A DNA stretch of 64,000 bases, taken from Streptacidiphilus sp. PB12-B1b (GTDB taxonomy: Bacteria > Actinomycetota > Actinomycetes > Streptomycetales > Streptomycetaceae). How positions within the stretch are numbered: the stretch's first letter is position 1; each line of letters begins with the position of its first letter. The stretch covers positions 4,588,001 to 4,652,000 of the forward strand of contig NZ_CP048405.1 of NCBI RefSeq assembly GCF_014084125.1, in the 5' to 3' direction. The notes beneath the pieces are model-generated. The model saw only the letters and a program-made list of their open reading frames with translations. It was not told the DNA's origin and made no database searches. The translations under genes and the position numbers were made by a program. Of the stretch, positions 8,848 to 17,082 are shown in pieces.

Positions 8848-9060
8848 GTGCGGGACCAGTTCTACGAGCGCGAGGAGATCATCGAGCGGGACGGCTTCTT
8901 CGGGCGCGAGGAGATCATCGAGCGCGAAGAGGTCGTCCGCCGGGGCGCGTTCGGCCGTGAGGAGATCATCGAGCGCGAGGAGATCGTGGAGCGCGGCGGC
9001 CTGTTCGGGCTGGGCGGGGAGACCGTGCGCGAGGAGATCATCGAGCGCGACTTCTTCTGA
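8848..9060 (+). CDS. 70-aa acidic repeat protein made of REEIIER units, unknown function
   Basis: The start is GTG 8848, preceded by GGGAG at 8838-8842 with a 5-nt gap. The frame is open further upstream, but that part is Pro/Arg-rich and unlike the rest. The protein is almost entirely imperfect repeats: REEIIER occurs four times exactly and once as REEIVER, separated by short aromatic/Gly turns (DGFFG, GAFG, GGLFGLGG), ending ERDFF. Charge alternates with Ile/Val pairs, so each unit is a short amphipathic helix or strand. No signal peptide, membrane helix or cysteine is present. I do not recognise a family. It is followed 203 bp later by a co-directional MurG paralogue. Confidence 0.75.
   Translation: MRDQFYEREEIIERDGFFGREEIIEREEVVRRGAFGREEIIEREEIVERGGLFGLGGETVREEIIERDFF
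8872..9047 (+). repeat. four exact copies of GAGGAGATCATCGAGCG inside the repeat-protein gene
   Basis: Identical 17-mers start at 8872, 8908, 8959 and 9031, with a degenerate fifth copy (GAGGAGATCGTGGAGCG) at 8977. Spacing is 36, 51 and 72 bp, always a multiple of three, so the repeats are coding and expand by whole codons. Confidence 0.9.
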
Positions 9061-9263
9061 GCGTCCCCGGGCGGCTCGCCCACCGGGCCTCGGGCGAGCC
9101 TCTCCTGACTGCTCCTCAGCGGTGCCGCTCCTCCCCCGTACGGCGGCGGACCGGCAACGCCGCTTCCGGCCCCGGGCGGCATCCCGCCCGGGCTGGAGGT
9201 TTCCGGCTGCGGGGCGTTTGCCTGATATCGTCCCCGAAGTCCGGATGCCCCAGGGTCTGGGGC

Positions 9264-10508
9264 GTGCCCGCAGTCCGCGAACGGAACCCTCACCTCGTGA
9301 CCAGCGCTGACCTCGACCACCGCCTCGCCTCCCTCGGCCGTCCGCTCCGGCTCATCGTCACCGGCGGGGGCACCGGCGGGCACACCTATCCGGCCCTGAC
9401 CGCGGTGCGCACCACCCAGGCCCGGCTCGCGGCGCTCGGCGTGGGGCTGGACGTGCTGTGGGTGGGCACGGCCGCCGGCCTGGAGGCGCGGGTGGCCGAG
9501 CGCGAGGGCATCGCCTTCCGGACCGTGCAGACCGGCAAGATCCGCCGCTCCAGCAACCCGCTGGGCATGCTCACCCGGGAGAACGTCCGGGACATGGGTC
9601 GGGTGCCGCTGGGCGCCGCCCAGGCCCGCCGCATCGTCTCCGACTACCGGCCCGACGCGGTGCTGTCCACCGGCGGCTACGTGGCGGTGCCGATCGGGCT
9701 CGCGGCCAAGCTCTGCCGCCGCCCGCTGGTCATCCACGAGCAGACGGTACGGCTCGGCCTGGCCAATCGGGCACTGGCCCGCGCGGCCACCAGGATCGCG
9801 GTCTCCTCGGAGTCCACGCTGCCGCTGCTGCCGGACGCGACCCGCTCCCACGCCGTGGTCACCGGCAACCCGGTGCGGCCCGAGGTGTTCTCCGGGCGGC
9901 GCGAGCGGGCCGTGGCCGCGCTCGGCCTGCGCGGCTTCAGCCCGCTGCTGCCCACGGTCTACATCACCGGCGGAGCCCAGGGGTCGGTGCAGATCAACGG
10001 CATGATCCGGGAGATCCTCCCGTGGCTGCTGTTCAACGCCAACGTGATCCACCAGTGCGGCTCCGGCTCCATCGACGAGGCGGCCGACTACGCCGCCCGG
10101 CTGCCGGTGGACCAGCGCGGCCGCTACCACGTCACCGCCTTCGTCGGTCCGGAGCTGCCCGACGTCCTGGCCCTGGCCGATGTGGTCGTCTCCCGCAGCG
10201 GCGCCGGGACGATCGCCGAACTGACCGCGCTGGGAAAGCCGTCCGTGCTCATCCCGCTGGCCTCCTCGGCCGGGAACGAGCAGGAGCACAACGCCCTGCA
10301 CCTGGAGGCCGCCGGTGCGGCGACCGCGCTGGTCAAGGAGGCCGTCAACGCGGAGCGGCTGCGCACCGCGGTCGCGCCGATCCTGGCCTCGCCGCCGCTG
10401 CGGCAGCGGATGGCCGAGTGCGCCCGGGCGTTGGGGCGGCCGGACGCGGCCGAGCAGCTGACCGACGTGCTGCTGTCGGTCGCCGTCCCGGCCCAGCGCG
10501 GCAACTGA
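9264..10508 (+). CDS. MurG-like glycosyltransferase (GT28), stand-alone paralogue
   Basis: 414 aa from GTG 9264; GTG 9297 (VTSADLDH) is an equally possible start. It has the MurG N-terminal loop GGGTGGHTYPAL, the STGGYVAVPIGLAAKL segment, the inter-domain HEQTV motif, and a C-terminal donor site (GGAQGSVQINGMI; SRSGAGTIAELTALGKPSVLIP; NEQEHNALHLEAAGAA). MurG transfers GlcNAc from UDP-GlcNAc to lipid I at the inner face of the membrane. This copy is far from any division or dcw gene, so it is probably a second enzyme of altered role, for example for a modified lipid-linked sugar, rather than the housekeeping MurG. Confidence 0.85.
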   Translation: MPAVRERNPHLVTSADLDHRLASLGRPLRLIVTGGGTGGHTYPALTAVRTTQARLAALGVGLDVLWVGTAAGLEARVAEREGIAFRTVQTGKIRRSSNPLGMLTRENVRDMGRVPLGAAQARRIVSDYRPDAVLSTGGYVAVPIGLAAKLCRRPLVIHEQTVRLGLANRALARAATRIAVSSESTLPLLPDATRSHAVVTGNPVRPEVFSGRRERAVAALGLRGFSPLLPTVYITGGAQGSVQINGMIREILPWLLFNANVIHQCGSGSIDEAADYAARLPVDQRGRYHVTAFVGPELPDVLALADVVVSRSGAGTIAELTALGKPSVLIPLASSAGNEQEHNALHLEAAGAATALVKEAVNAERLRTAVAPILASPPLRQRMAECARALGRPDAAEQLTDVLLSVAVPAQRGN

Positions 10509-10519
10509 CGAATCGTCAG
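10505..10519 (+). terminator. short hairpin with T-rich tail after the MurG paralogue
   Basis: CTGACG-aat-CGTCAG overlaps the stop codon and is followed by TCCCTCTTTCT, resembling a small intrinsic terminator between convergent genes. Confidence 0.45.
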
Positions 10520-10529
10520 TCCCTCTTTC

Positions 10530-11750
10530 TCACGCGGCTGTTCCGTGCTCGCGGGCCCAGGCGCGGGCGTGGGCGATCCGGGCGGCCGTCGGCGGGTGGG
10601 TGGCGAACAGCAGCACCGTCAGCGGGTGCGGGCTGAGGTCGGCGATGTTCAGCACCGCCAGCCGCCGCTGCATTGCCACCATCGCGCCGGGGGCGCGGGT
10701 CAGTTCCAGGGCGTAGCCGTCGGCCCTGGCCTCGATCCGGCGGCTGAACGCGTTGCCGAAGGGCCCGGCGATCGTGCCCAGGACCGTGCCCAGCGCCAGC
10801 ACCAGGGCCAGCGCGCGCGGATCGGCCGCACCGGTGACCCCGGCGGCCCGCAGCAGCGGCCCCCAGTGCAGGGCGGCCGCGATCAGCAGCACCGCCAGCG
10901 CGCCGCCGACCGCGCCCGCGGCCGTCCCGGTGGCCACGTCCCGCCGGGCGGCGTGGCCCAGTTCGTGGGCGGCGATGGCGGCCACCTCCTCGGGCGCGGC
11001 CTGCCGCACCGTGGTGTCCCAGACCACCACCCGGCGGGTGCGGCCGATCCCGGACACGTAGGCGTTGGCGGCGGTGGTGCGGCGCGAGGCGTCGGCCACC
11101 AGGATGTCGCGCACCCGCACCCCCGAGCGCCCGGCCAGCTCCAGCAGCCGGCTGCGCAGCTCCCCCTCCGGCATCGGCTCGAAGCGGTTGAACAGCGGCT
11201 CGAACACCACCGGCAGCAGGAAGGACATCAGCACCACCAGGGCGGCGGCCACCGGCGCGGCCACCAGCCACCAGCTCTGCGGCAGCGCCCGGACCAGCGC
11301 GAACAGGCCCACCGACACCGCCGCCAGCAGCACCGCGCCCAGCAGCAGCCCCTTGGCGGCATCGGCGGCGTACAGCCCCCAGCTGCGGGTGGACAGCCCC
11401 CAGCGGCGGTTGACGACCTCGCCGCGCAGCGAGAACGGCAGCGCCGCCAGCGTCAGCACCAGCTGGACCGCCACCGCCCCGAGCGCGGCGGTGGCGGTCC
11501 AGCCACCGCCGGCCAGCGCGCCCGCGGCGCGACTGAGCCCCGCCCCGAGCGGGGTGAAGCCCAGGACGCAGGGGACGGCCGCCCCGGTCAGCAGCGAGCC
11601 GTAGCGCAGGGCCGCGGTGTCCCGCTTGCGCGCCCGGGAGCGCTCGAGCTGGGCGGGGGTGAAGTCGGCCCCGGGCGGCGCCTGCGCCCCGGCGGCGGCG
11701 ACGCCGGGGCGGGGAGTGTCCTGGCCGTCCGGGGTGGCAGCGGTTTCCAT
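10530..11750 (-). CDS. M48-family (Ste24/HtpX-like) membrane zinc metalloprotease
   Basis: 406 aa from ATG 11750. There are about six hydrophobic segments. The catalytic motif AAHELGHAARRD (HExxH) follows a VVVWDTTVRQ strand, and EARADGYALELT supplies the third zinc ligand. The layout with a long N-terminal membrane region matches the Ste24-type M48A peptidases. The first ~45 residues are a polar Pro/Ala extension. Such proteases act on membrane or CaaX-like substrates; no substrate can be inferred. It is convergent with the MurG paralogue and lies 23 bp downstream of the permease gene, so it may be co-transcribed with it. Confidence 0.9.
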   Translation of the reverse strand: METAATPDGQDTPRPGVAAAGAQAPPGADFTPAQLERSRARKRDTAALRYGSLLTGAAVPCVLGFTPLGAGLSRAAGALAGGGWTATAALGAVAVQLVLTLAALPFSLRGEVVNRRWGLSTRSWGLYAADAAKGLLLGAVLLAAVSVGLFALVRALPQSWWLVAAPVAAALVVLMSFLLPVVFEPLFNRFEPMPEGELRSRLLELAGRSGVRVRDILVADASRRTTAANAYVSGIGRTRRVVVWDTTVRQAAPEEVAAIAAHELGHAARRDVATGTAAGAVGGALAVLLIAAALHWGPLLRAAGVTGAADPRALALVLALGTVLGTIAGPFGNAFSRRIEARADGYALELTRAPGAMVAMQRRLAVLNIADLSPHPLTVLLFATHPPTAARIAHARAWAREHGTAA

Positions 11751-11773
11751 GGCTCCAGTGTCGCGCCCCGGGC

Positions 11774-13591
11774 TCAGCGGCTGGTGAGCCGGTACGGGAT
11801 GACGCAGACCACGGCGTCGGTGGTGGCCCGCAGCACGGTCGCCAGCAGCAGCCCGCGCTGGTTCTGCAGGATCTGGTAGCGCCAGTGGCGCGGCTGCACC
11901 TCGGGGATGAGCACCGCGACCTGGCGGGCGCCCTGCTGGGCGCGCTGGACGTAGCCGACGATCGGGTGGACCAGCGAGCGGTGCGGACTCTCCAGCGTCA
12001 CCAGTTCCACACCCGGATCCCAACGGGCCCACTCGGCCTCGAAGTCGGCGCACCGCGCCGGATCGGGGTGGACGCTGACGGCCACCACCTCGCCGCCCAG
12101 CGACAGCGCCGCGCTCAGCGCCAGCTCGGTGAGCTTGCTGATGCCGCTGACCGGGACGACCACCAGGCTCTGCATCGGCACCGGGTGCTGCGGCAGCCGG
12201 CCCAGCGCCAACTCCTGCCCGACCGCCCGGTAGTAGCTCTCGATCCGGGAGAACAGCAGCATCAGCGCGGGCACGGTCAGCACCACCACCCAGGCCCCCT
12301 GGGCGAACTTGCTGACCACGAAGACCAGGGCGGCGACGGCGGTGAGCACCGCGCCGGTGCCGTTGAGGGCGATCCGCAGCCGCCAGCGGGCCGGCCGTTC
12401 GGAGTGCCAGTGCCGGACCAGTCCGGTCTGGCTGATGGTGAAGCCGATGAACACCCCGATGGCGTACATCGGGATCAGCCGGTCGGTGACCGCGTCCACG
12501 GCGACCAGCAGCACCGCCGCCATCAGCGCCAGGGCGACCACCCCGTACCGGTGCACCGGCCGGTCGCTGCGCAGGCCGAACAGGTGCGGCAGCCGGTTGT
12601 CCTTGGACAGCAGGCTCATCAGCACCGGCAGCCCGCCGAAGCTGGTGTTGGCCGCCAGACCGAGCACCAGGGTGACCGCGATGTTGGACGCGTAGTAGGC
12701 CCAGCCGGTGCCGAAGGAGCCGGCGGTGAGCTGCGCCAGCACGGTCACCCCGCCGCGCGGGGCCACGTGCTCGCGGCGGATCAGCCACGCCAGCCCGATC
12801 AGCATCAGCGCCAGCAGCCCGCCGAGCATCAGCTCGGTGCGCTGCGCCCGCCTGGCCCGGGGCTCGCGGAAGGTGGGGACGCCGTTGGCGATGGCCTCGA
12901 TCCCGGTCAGCGCCGAGCATCCGGCCGCGAACGCCTTCAGGATCAGCAGCACCCCCAGCGCCTCGGTGACGTGCACCGGCTGCGCGGTGCCGACGATGGC
13001 GACGGGGTGGGAGCGGGTCAGCCCGATCCCGATCACGCCGAAGACGGCGACCAGGAACAGCGCCATCGGCAGCATCAGCGCCCGGGCGCTCTCGGCGATC
13101 CCCCACAGGTTGACGGCGGTGATCAGCACCAGCCCGATCAGGCAGATCGCCAGCAGGTGCGGGGCCAGCGAGGGGAAGGCCGACGCCAGGCTGGCCGCGC
13201 CGGCGGCCAGGCTGACGGCGACGGTCAGCACGTAGTCGATCACCAGGCTGGCGGCGGCCAGCAGGCTGACGGTCGCGCCCAGGTCCTTCTTGCCGACGGC
13301 GTAGGCGCCGCCGCCGTCCGGGTGGACCGCGATGACCTGGCAGTAGGAGACCACCAGCACGGCCAGCAGTCCGGCGATGACCAGGGTGATCGGCAGCGTC
13401 AGCCGCAGCGCCGAGGTCCCGGCGGCGACCAGGACCAGCACTATCGCCTCGGGCCCGTACGCCACCGAACTCAGCGCGTCCAGTGAGAGCGCGGCCAGCC
13501 CGCCGAGGCTGGTCAGGTGTTCCTTGTCGCCCTCGCCGTGGCGCCGCGGCACCCTCGGCGCGACCTTCTTCGGTGCCGTTCCCAGGCCCAT
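11774..13591 (-). CDS. APC-family permease, KimA-like (probable K+ importer)
   Basis: 605 aa from ATG 13591, with a strong GAGGAGGG ribosome site 7 nt upstream. It opens with KEHLTSLGGLAALSLDALSSVAYGPEAI and continues HPDGGGAYAVGKKDLG, both close to the KimA (YdaO) K+/H+ symporter branch of the APC family. About twelve membrane helices are followed by a ~150-aa cytoplasmic domain (VVVPVSGISKLTELALSAAL onward) with a USP-like fold. In Bacillus, KimA is inhibited by c-di-AMP, and a c-di-AMP riboswitch is likely elsewhere in this window (54395-54600). Specificity for K+ is inferred from the family only. Confidence 0.85.
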   Translation of the reverse strand: MGLGTAPKKVAPRVPRRHGEGDKEHLTSLGGLAALSLDALSSVAYGPEAIVLVLVAAGTSALRLTLPITLVIAGLLAVLVVSYCQVIAVHPDGGGAYAVGKKDLGATVSLLAAASLVIDYVLTVAVSLAAGAASLASAFPSLAPHLLAICLIGLVLITAVNLWGIAESARALMLPMALFLVAVFGVIGIGLTRSHPVAIVGTAQPVHVTEALGVLLILKAFAAGCSALTGIEAIANGVPTFREPRARRAQRTELMLGGLLALMLIGLAWLIRREHVAPRGGVTVLAQLTAGSFGTGWAYYASNIAVTLVLGLAANTSFGGLPVLMSLLSKDNRLPHLFGLRSDRPVHRYGVVALALMAAVLLVAVDAVTDRLIPMYAIGVFIGFTISQTGLVRHWHSERPARWRLRIALNGTGAVLTAVAALVFVVSKFAQGAWVVVLTVPALMLLFSRIESYYRAVGQELALGRLPQHPVPMQSLVVVPVSGISKLTELALSAALSLGGEVVAVSVHPDPARCADFEAEWARWDPGVELVTLESPHRSLVHPIVGYVQRAQQGARQVAVLIPEVQPRHWRYQILQNQRGLLLATVLRATTDAVVCVIPYRLTSR

Positions 13592-13713
13592 GGACGCCCT
13601 CCTCGTTCGACGGGGCCAGCCCCTGCCGCGATCCTGCAGCATCTCCTTCCCAACTCCCGGGATCGAACCGCCGCGCCGCTCGTTGGTGCGACGGCCGGAA
13701 CAGGGGCGGAAGT

Positions 13714-13731
13714 CTTTTCGAGACACTCTGT
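13714..13731. promoter_or_regulatory. 13-mer motif shared with the TetR promoter (site 1)
   Basis: CTTTTCGAGACAC (13714-13726) runs into CACTCTGT (13724-13731), and GACAC pairs with GTGTC 7 bp further on. The site lies between the divergent permease and small membrane protein genes. Both words recur upstream of the TetR gene at 14716-14752, suggesting an operator for that regulator. Confidence 0.4.
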
Positions 13732-13820
13732 CGGTGTCGAGGCACGGTGTCCCACCGACGCCGCCGGATATAGAGTCGCGGCATGCTCAGTGATTTCCGT
13801 CCGCTTTCTCCCGCCGCGCG

Positions 13821-14198
13821 GTGGGCGAGGTGATCAGCGCGCTCACGGCCGTCGTCTCGGTCGCGGCCCTGCTGCTCGCGGCGTGGTGCGGACTGGCCAC
13901 CGCACGCGACCAGCCCACCAAGGACTGGCACCTGATCGGCATGGCCGTGGTGACCCTGCTCGCCCTGGCCCAGCTGGTGGTCGGCATCGTCGAGCTCGCC
14001 AACGGCCACAAGGCCCAGGGCGGGACGGTGATCTTCCTCGCCTACGCCGTCGGCGCGGTGCTGACCGTGCCCGCCGCCGGGCTGATGTCCCTGGTGGAGC
14101 GAACCCGCTGGGGCTCGGCGATCGCCACGGCGGGCGGGTTGGTCCTGGCCGCACTTGAGCTGCGACTGGTCGAGATCTGGGGAGGCGGGCATGGCTGA
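13821..14198 (+). CDS. small integral membrane protein, unknown function
   Basis: 125 aa from GTG 13821; GTG 13830 is an alternative. Four hydrophobic segments cover nearly the whole length (VISALTAVVSVAALLLAAW; LIGMAVVTLLALAQLVVGIV; VIFLAYAVGAVLTVPAAG; SAIATAGGLVLAALELRL). The ends and spacing suit a four-helix inner-membrane protein. It overlaps the next gene by 8 bp and is therefore co-translated with it. I recognise no functional motif. Confidence 0.8.
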   Translation: MGEVISALTAVVSVAALLLAAWCGLATARDQPTKDWHLIGMAVVTLLALAQLVVGIVELANGHKAQGGTVIFLAYAVGAVLTVPAAGLMSLVERTRWGSAIATAGGLVLAALELRLVEIWGGGHG

Positions 14199-14709
14199 GA
14201 CGAAGCCCACGCAGGAGTCCACACAGGAATCCGCGCAGGAGAAGAAGGCGCAGGAGAAGAAGGCGCAGCGGAGGATCGGCGAGGGCCCTGGGCGGCTGCT
14301 GGTGAGCCTGTACGGGCTGTTCACCGTGGCGGCCGGGTCGCGCTCGCTGTACCAGCTGATCGCGCAATTCCACCGGGCGCCGCTGTCGTACGTGCTGTCC
14401 GCGTTCGCGGCGGTGGTGTACGCGTTCATCCTGGTGACGCTGGTGCGCGGCGGCGAGTCGGCGCGGCGGCTGGCGCTGTGGTGCTGCGGCGTGGAGCTGG
14501 CGGGCGTGCTGGTGGTCGGGACGCTGACGATCGTGCTGCCCTCGGCGTTCCACGACCAGACGGTGTGGTCGTACTACGGCATGGGCTACGTGTTCATCCC
14601 GCTGATCCTGCCGGTCACCGGCATCCTGTGGCTGCGCCGGGCCGCCCCGCAGCAGCAGGCCGGGAGCGAGCCGGCCTCGGAGCCCGCCGGAGTGCCCGCG
14701 CGCGGCTGA
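14191..14709 (+). CDS. integral membrane protein with polar N-terminal tail, unknown function
   Basis: 172 aa from ATG 14191, which lies inside the end of the previous gene. The first ~35 residues are a hydrophilic Gln/Glu/Lys-rich tail with repeats (QESTQESAQEKKAQEKKAQ). Four hydrophobic segments follow (GRLLVSLYGLFTVAAGSRSLY; LSYVLSAFAAVVYAFILVTL; LALWCCGVELAGVLVVGTLTIVL; MGYVFIPLILPVTGILWL). With its partner it probably forms a small membrane complex; the role is unknown. Confidence 0.85.
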   Translation: MAETKPTQESTQESAQEKKAQEKKAQRRIGEGPGRLLVSLYGLFTVAAGSRSLYQLIAQFHRAPLSYVLSAFAAVVYAFILVTLVRGGESARRLALWCCGVELAGVLVVGTLTIVLPSAFHDQTVWSYYGMGYVFIPLILPVTGILWLRRAAPQQQAGSEPASEPAGVPARG

Positions 14710-14715
14710 CCGGCG

Positions 14716-14752
14716 CTTTTCGAGACACACCGTCCCAGGTTCGGCACTCTGT
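14716..14752. promoter_or_regulatory. 13-mer motif shared with the upstream promoter (site 2)
   Basis: CTTTTCGAGACAC (14716-14728) and CACTCTGT (14745-14752) sit just before the TetR start at 14765, next to a possible -10 (TACATT). The same two words occur at 13714-13731. This placement suits autoregulation. Confidence 0.4.
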
Positions 14753-14764
14753 ACATTGGGCAGG

Positions 14765-15352
14765 GTGCCGAAGCTGTGGAACGAGACCATCGAGGCCCAC
14801 CGCCGCACGGTCCGGGAGGCGGTGCTGGACGCGGCGGCGGCGCTGACCGCCGAGCACGGCCCGGCCTCGCTGACCATGTCGCAGATCGCCGTGCGGGCCG
14901 GGATCGGCCGCGCCACGCTGTACAAGTACTTCCCCGACGTCGAGGCGGTGCTGGCGGCCCGGAGGCAGCGGGAGGCCGAGCGGCTGCTGGCCCGGCTGAC
15001 CGGGGCCCGTGACCGGGCCGCCGGGCGGACCGGGCCCGGCGGACGGCTGCAGGCGGTGCTGCTGGCCTACGCCCTCGCCGCCCACGAGCAGCGGGGCGCA
15101 GGAGTGCTCCCGGACCACGGAAGCCCGAGCCCCGATCCGCAGCAGCCGGTCCTGGAGCTGCTCCGGGAGCTGCTGGCGCAGGCGGCGGACGCCGGAGCGG
15201 TCCGCGCGGACATCGGCGCGGACGAGCTGGCGGCCTACTGCCTGCACGCCCTGGCCGCCGCCGGGGCCGCGCGCTCCGAGGCCGCCGTGCACCGGCTGCT
15301 GGCGCTCACCCTGTCCGCGCTGCGCCCCGAAGCCTCCCCCGCCGCGCCCTGA
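14765..15352 (+). CDS. TetR-family transcriptional regulator
   Basis: 195 aa from GTG 14765 with GGGCAGG just upstream; homologues begin V/MPKLWNETIEAHR as here. Residues ~18-65 are the TetR DNA-binding domain (LTMSQIAVRAGIGRATLYKYFPDVEAVLAA). The remainder is a helical ligand domain of unknown ligand. It follows the two membrane-protein genes on the same strand. The motif shared by its own promoter and the 13.7-kb intergenic region suggests it controls itself and the permease/membrane-protein promoters. Confidence 0.92.
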   Translation: MPKLWNETIEAHRRTVREAVLDAAAALTAEHGPASLTMSQIAVRAGIGRATLYKYFPDVEAVLAARRQREAERLLARLTGARDRAAGRTGPGGRLQAVLLAYALAAHEQRGAGVLPDHGSPSPDPQQPVLELLRELLAQAADAGAVRADIGADELAAYCLHALAAAGAARSEAAVHRLLALTLSALRPEASPAAP

Positions 15353-15373
15353 CCGCGGGGTCCGCCCGGGGGT

Positions 15374-16291
15374 TCAGCCGCCCGACCGGGTCGGCGGCTC
15401 CGCGCCCAGGTCGTGGGCGAGCCTGCGCAGCGAGGGCCCGTAGTCGGGGTGGGCCAGGGCGGCGGCGAACTGGGCGGTGAGGTAGGCGAGCGGGTTGCCG
15501 GTGTCGTACCAGGTGCCGTCGATGACCTGGCCGTACACGGCGCGGGTCGCGGCGTAGGCGTTGATGGCGTCGGTGAGGTAGATCTCGCCCTGCGGGTGTT
15601 CGTGCCAGCGCCGGGTCTGCTCGCGCAGCTCGTCCACGATGCCGGGGGTGATCACGTAGCCGCCGATGGCCGCGTAGTGGCTGGGGGCGTCCTGCTCGGC
15701 GGGCTTCTCCACCAGGCCGGTGATCCGCAGCAGGCCGTCGTCGAGGTCCTCCTTGACCACCGGGACGCCGTAGCGGTGGGAGTCGGCCGGGTCCATCGCC
15801 ATCAGCGCCAGCACCGGGGAGCTGGTGGCGTTGTACGCGGCGATGAGCTGCTGGGCGCGCGGCACCTCGGAGACGAAGACGTCGTCGGGCCAGAGCACCA
15901 GCACCGGCTCGTCGCCGAAGGCGCGGGCGGCGTTGAGCACCGGCGTGCCGTTGCCGTACGGCCCGTGCTGGTCCAGATAGGTGATGTGGCCGCGCCGGGC
16001 CAGCTCGGCGATCTCCTCCACCGCGTCCGCGTAGCCGTCCTTGCCCGCGTTGCGCAGCTGGGCGACCAGGCCGGGATCGGGGCGGAAGTGCTCCTGGATC
16101 AGGCCCTTCCCGGCCGAGACCACGATGGTGATGTCGGTGATGCCGCTGTCGACCAGCTCCCGGACGGTGTGCTCGATCACCGGCTTGTCACCGACCGGCA
16201 GCATCTCCTTGGGCGTCGCCTTGGTCAGCGGCAGCAGCCGCGAGCCCAGGCCGGCGGCCGGGATGACCGCTCGGCGGATGGTGGAGGCCAT
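15374..16291 (-). CDS. galU: UTP--glucose-1-phosphate uridylyltransferase
   Basis: 305 aa from ATG 16291. It makes UDP-glucose from UTP and glucose-1-phosphate in the cytoplasm. The nucleotide-binding start VIPAAGLGSRLLPLTKATPKEMLPVGDKPVI is diagnostic. LVLWPDDVF, ALMAMDPADSHRYGVP, VEKPAEQDAPSHYAAIGGYVI and GTWYDTGNPLAYL complete the GalU pattern. Length is normal. It is monocistronic in appearance and convergent with the TetR gene. Confidence 0.95.
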   Translation of the reverse strand: MASTIRRAVIPAAGLGSRLLPLTKATPKEMLPVGDKPVIEHTVRELVDSGITDITIVVSAGKGLIQEHFRPDPGLVAQLRNAGKDGYADAVEEIAELARRGHITYLDQHGPYGNGTPVLNAARAFGDEPVLVLWPDDVFVSEVPRAQQLIAAYNATSSPVLALMAMDPADSHRYGVPVVKEDLDDGLLRITGLVEKPAEQDAPSHYAAIGGYVITPGIVDELREQTRRWHEHPQGEIYLTDAINAYAATRAVYGQVIDGTWYDTGNPLAYLTAQFAAALAHPDYGPSLRRLAHDLGAEPPTRSGG

Positions 16292-16377
16292 GGGGTGCTC
16301 CCTCGGGTCGGGTCGGCCGGTGCCGGTCGGCACGGCATCCGCCGACGCTACCAACCCGGGGGCGCGCGCGGCTGCGC

Positions 16378-16914
16378 TCAGCGCCGGACCCGTCGCCGGT
16401 AGGGCAGGTGGCAGCAGATCTGCTTGCCGATCGGCGTCCGGGACACCCTCCATCCCGGTGCCAGCAGGTCCACCAGCGGCAGCCCGCGCCCGGATTCGGC
16501 CCCGCAGTCGGAGGGCATGTCCGAGCGCCGGGGCAGCGCGCGGCGGTCGGGGTCGTGCACCTTGACCGAGACGCCGCGGGGGTCGGCGTCCACCTCGACC
16601 ACCAGCGGGACCAGGTCGCCGCAGGCCCGGACCGAGTTGCCGATCAGCTCGGACGCCACCAGCTGCACGTCCTGGGCCAGTTCGGTGTCGACCCCGGCGG
16701 CTGTCAGCGTGGCGTCGGCCAGTTGGCGGACGAAGCGGAGGTGATCGGCGGAGGCGCTCATGTGCACGGCGAAGCCGGTCGGCCGGACCAGCAGGTAGAA
16801 GCCCGGAGCCGCCTCGGCCACCTTCGGCGCCCCCGCGCGGGCCGCGCCCGGGGCCGTGCGGGCGGGGTCGCACGGCGCTACGGCGAGCCTGACGCGGGTC
16901 CGGTCGTGCTGCAT
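16378..16914 (-). CDS. HATPase_c anti-sigma / regulatory ATP-binding protein
   Basis: 178 aa from ATG 16914. The ATPase core occupies residues ~60-175: VQLVASELIGNSVRACG (N box), VKVHDPDRRALP (degenerate G1) and ESGRGLPLVDLLAPGWRV (G2). There is no dimerisation or His domain, so it is a SpoIIAB/RsbW-like partner-switch kinase, common in streptomycetes. The ~57 N-terminal residues look unstructured. No sigma factor is adjacent. Confidence 0.85.
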   Translation of the reverse strand: MQHDRTRVRLAVAPCDPARTAPGAARAGAPKVAEAAPGFYLLVRPTGFAVHMSASADHLRFVRQLADATLTAAGVDTELAQDVQLVASELIGNSVRACGDLVPLVVEVDADPRGVSVKVHDPDRRALPRRSDMPSDCGAESGRGLPLVDLLAPGWRVSRTPIGKQICCHLPYRRRVRR

Positions 16915-17082
16915 ATGCTGCTCCCAATCGAATGAGCGGGCCGCCGCGCCCAGTTGACAGGTGCGATGACGTGGTGCGGAGTCAGCGGGGACGCCTGGGG
17001 CCGGGCGTGCGGATGCGTCCGGGCGGCGGCGCGGGGCGGGCCCGGCTGCCACAAAGCGTGACCGTCGACTACGCTTCGCTAT

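Noticed and set aside
8872-9047. Possible CRISPR-like array from the repeated 17-mer
   Set aside because: Spacing is uneven, always a multiple of three, and the repeats encode REEIIER in a frame with a start and ribosome site.
11885-13486. Long plus-strand open frame (533 codons) opposite the KimA-like permease
   Set aside because: It is a high-GC antisense shadow: Gln/His/Arg-rich with no domain, while the minus strand encodes an intact permease.
13650-13690. TTCGATC tRNA T-loop-like word on the minus strand
   Set aside because: The flanking bases do not form a T-stem, and no acceptor or anticodon arm is nearby.
10530-14429. A 1299-codon minus-strand frame suggesting a fusion of the M48 protease with upstream sequence
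   Set aside because: Only the last 406 codons match a family; upstream it reads the permease gene out of frame.
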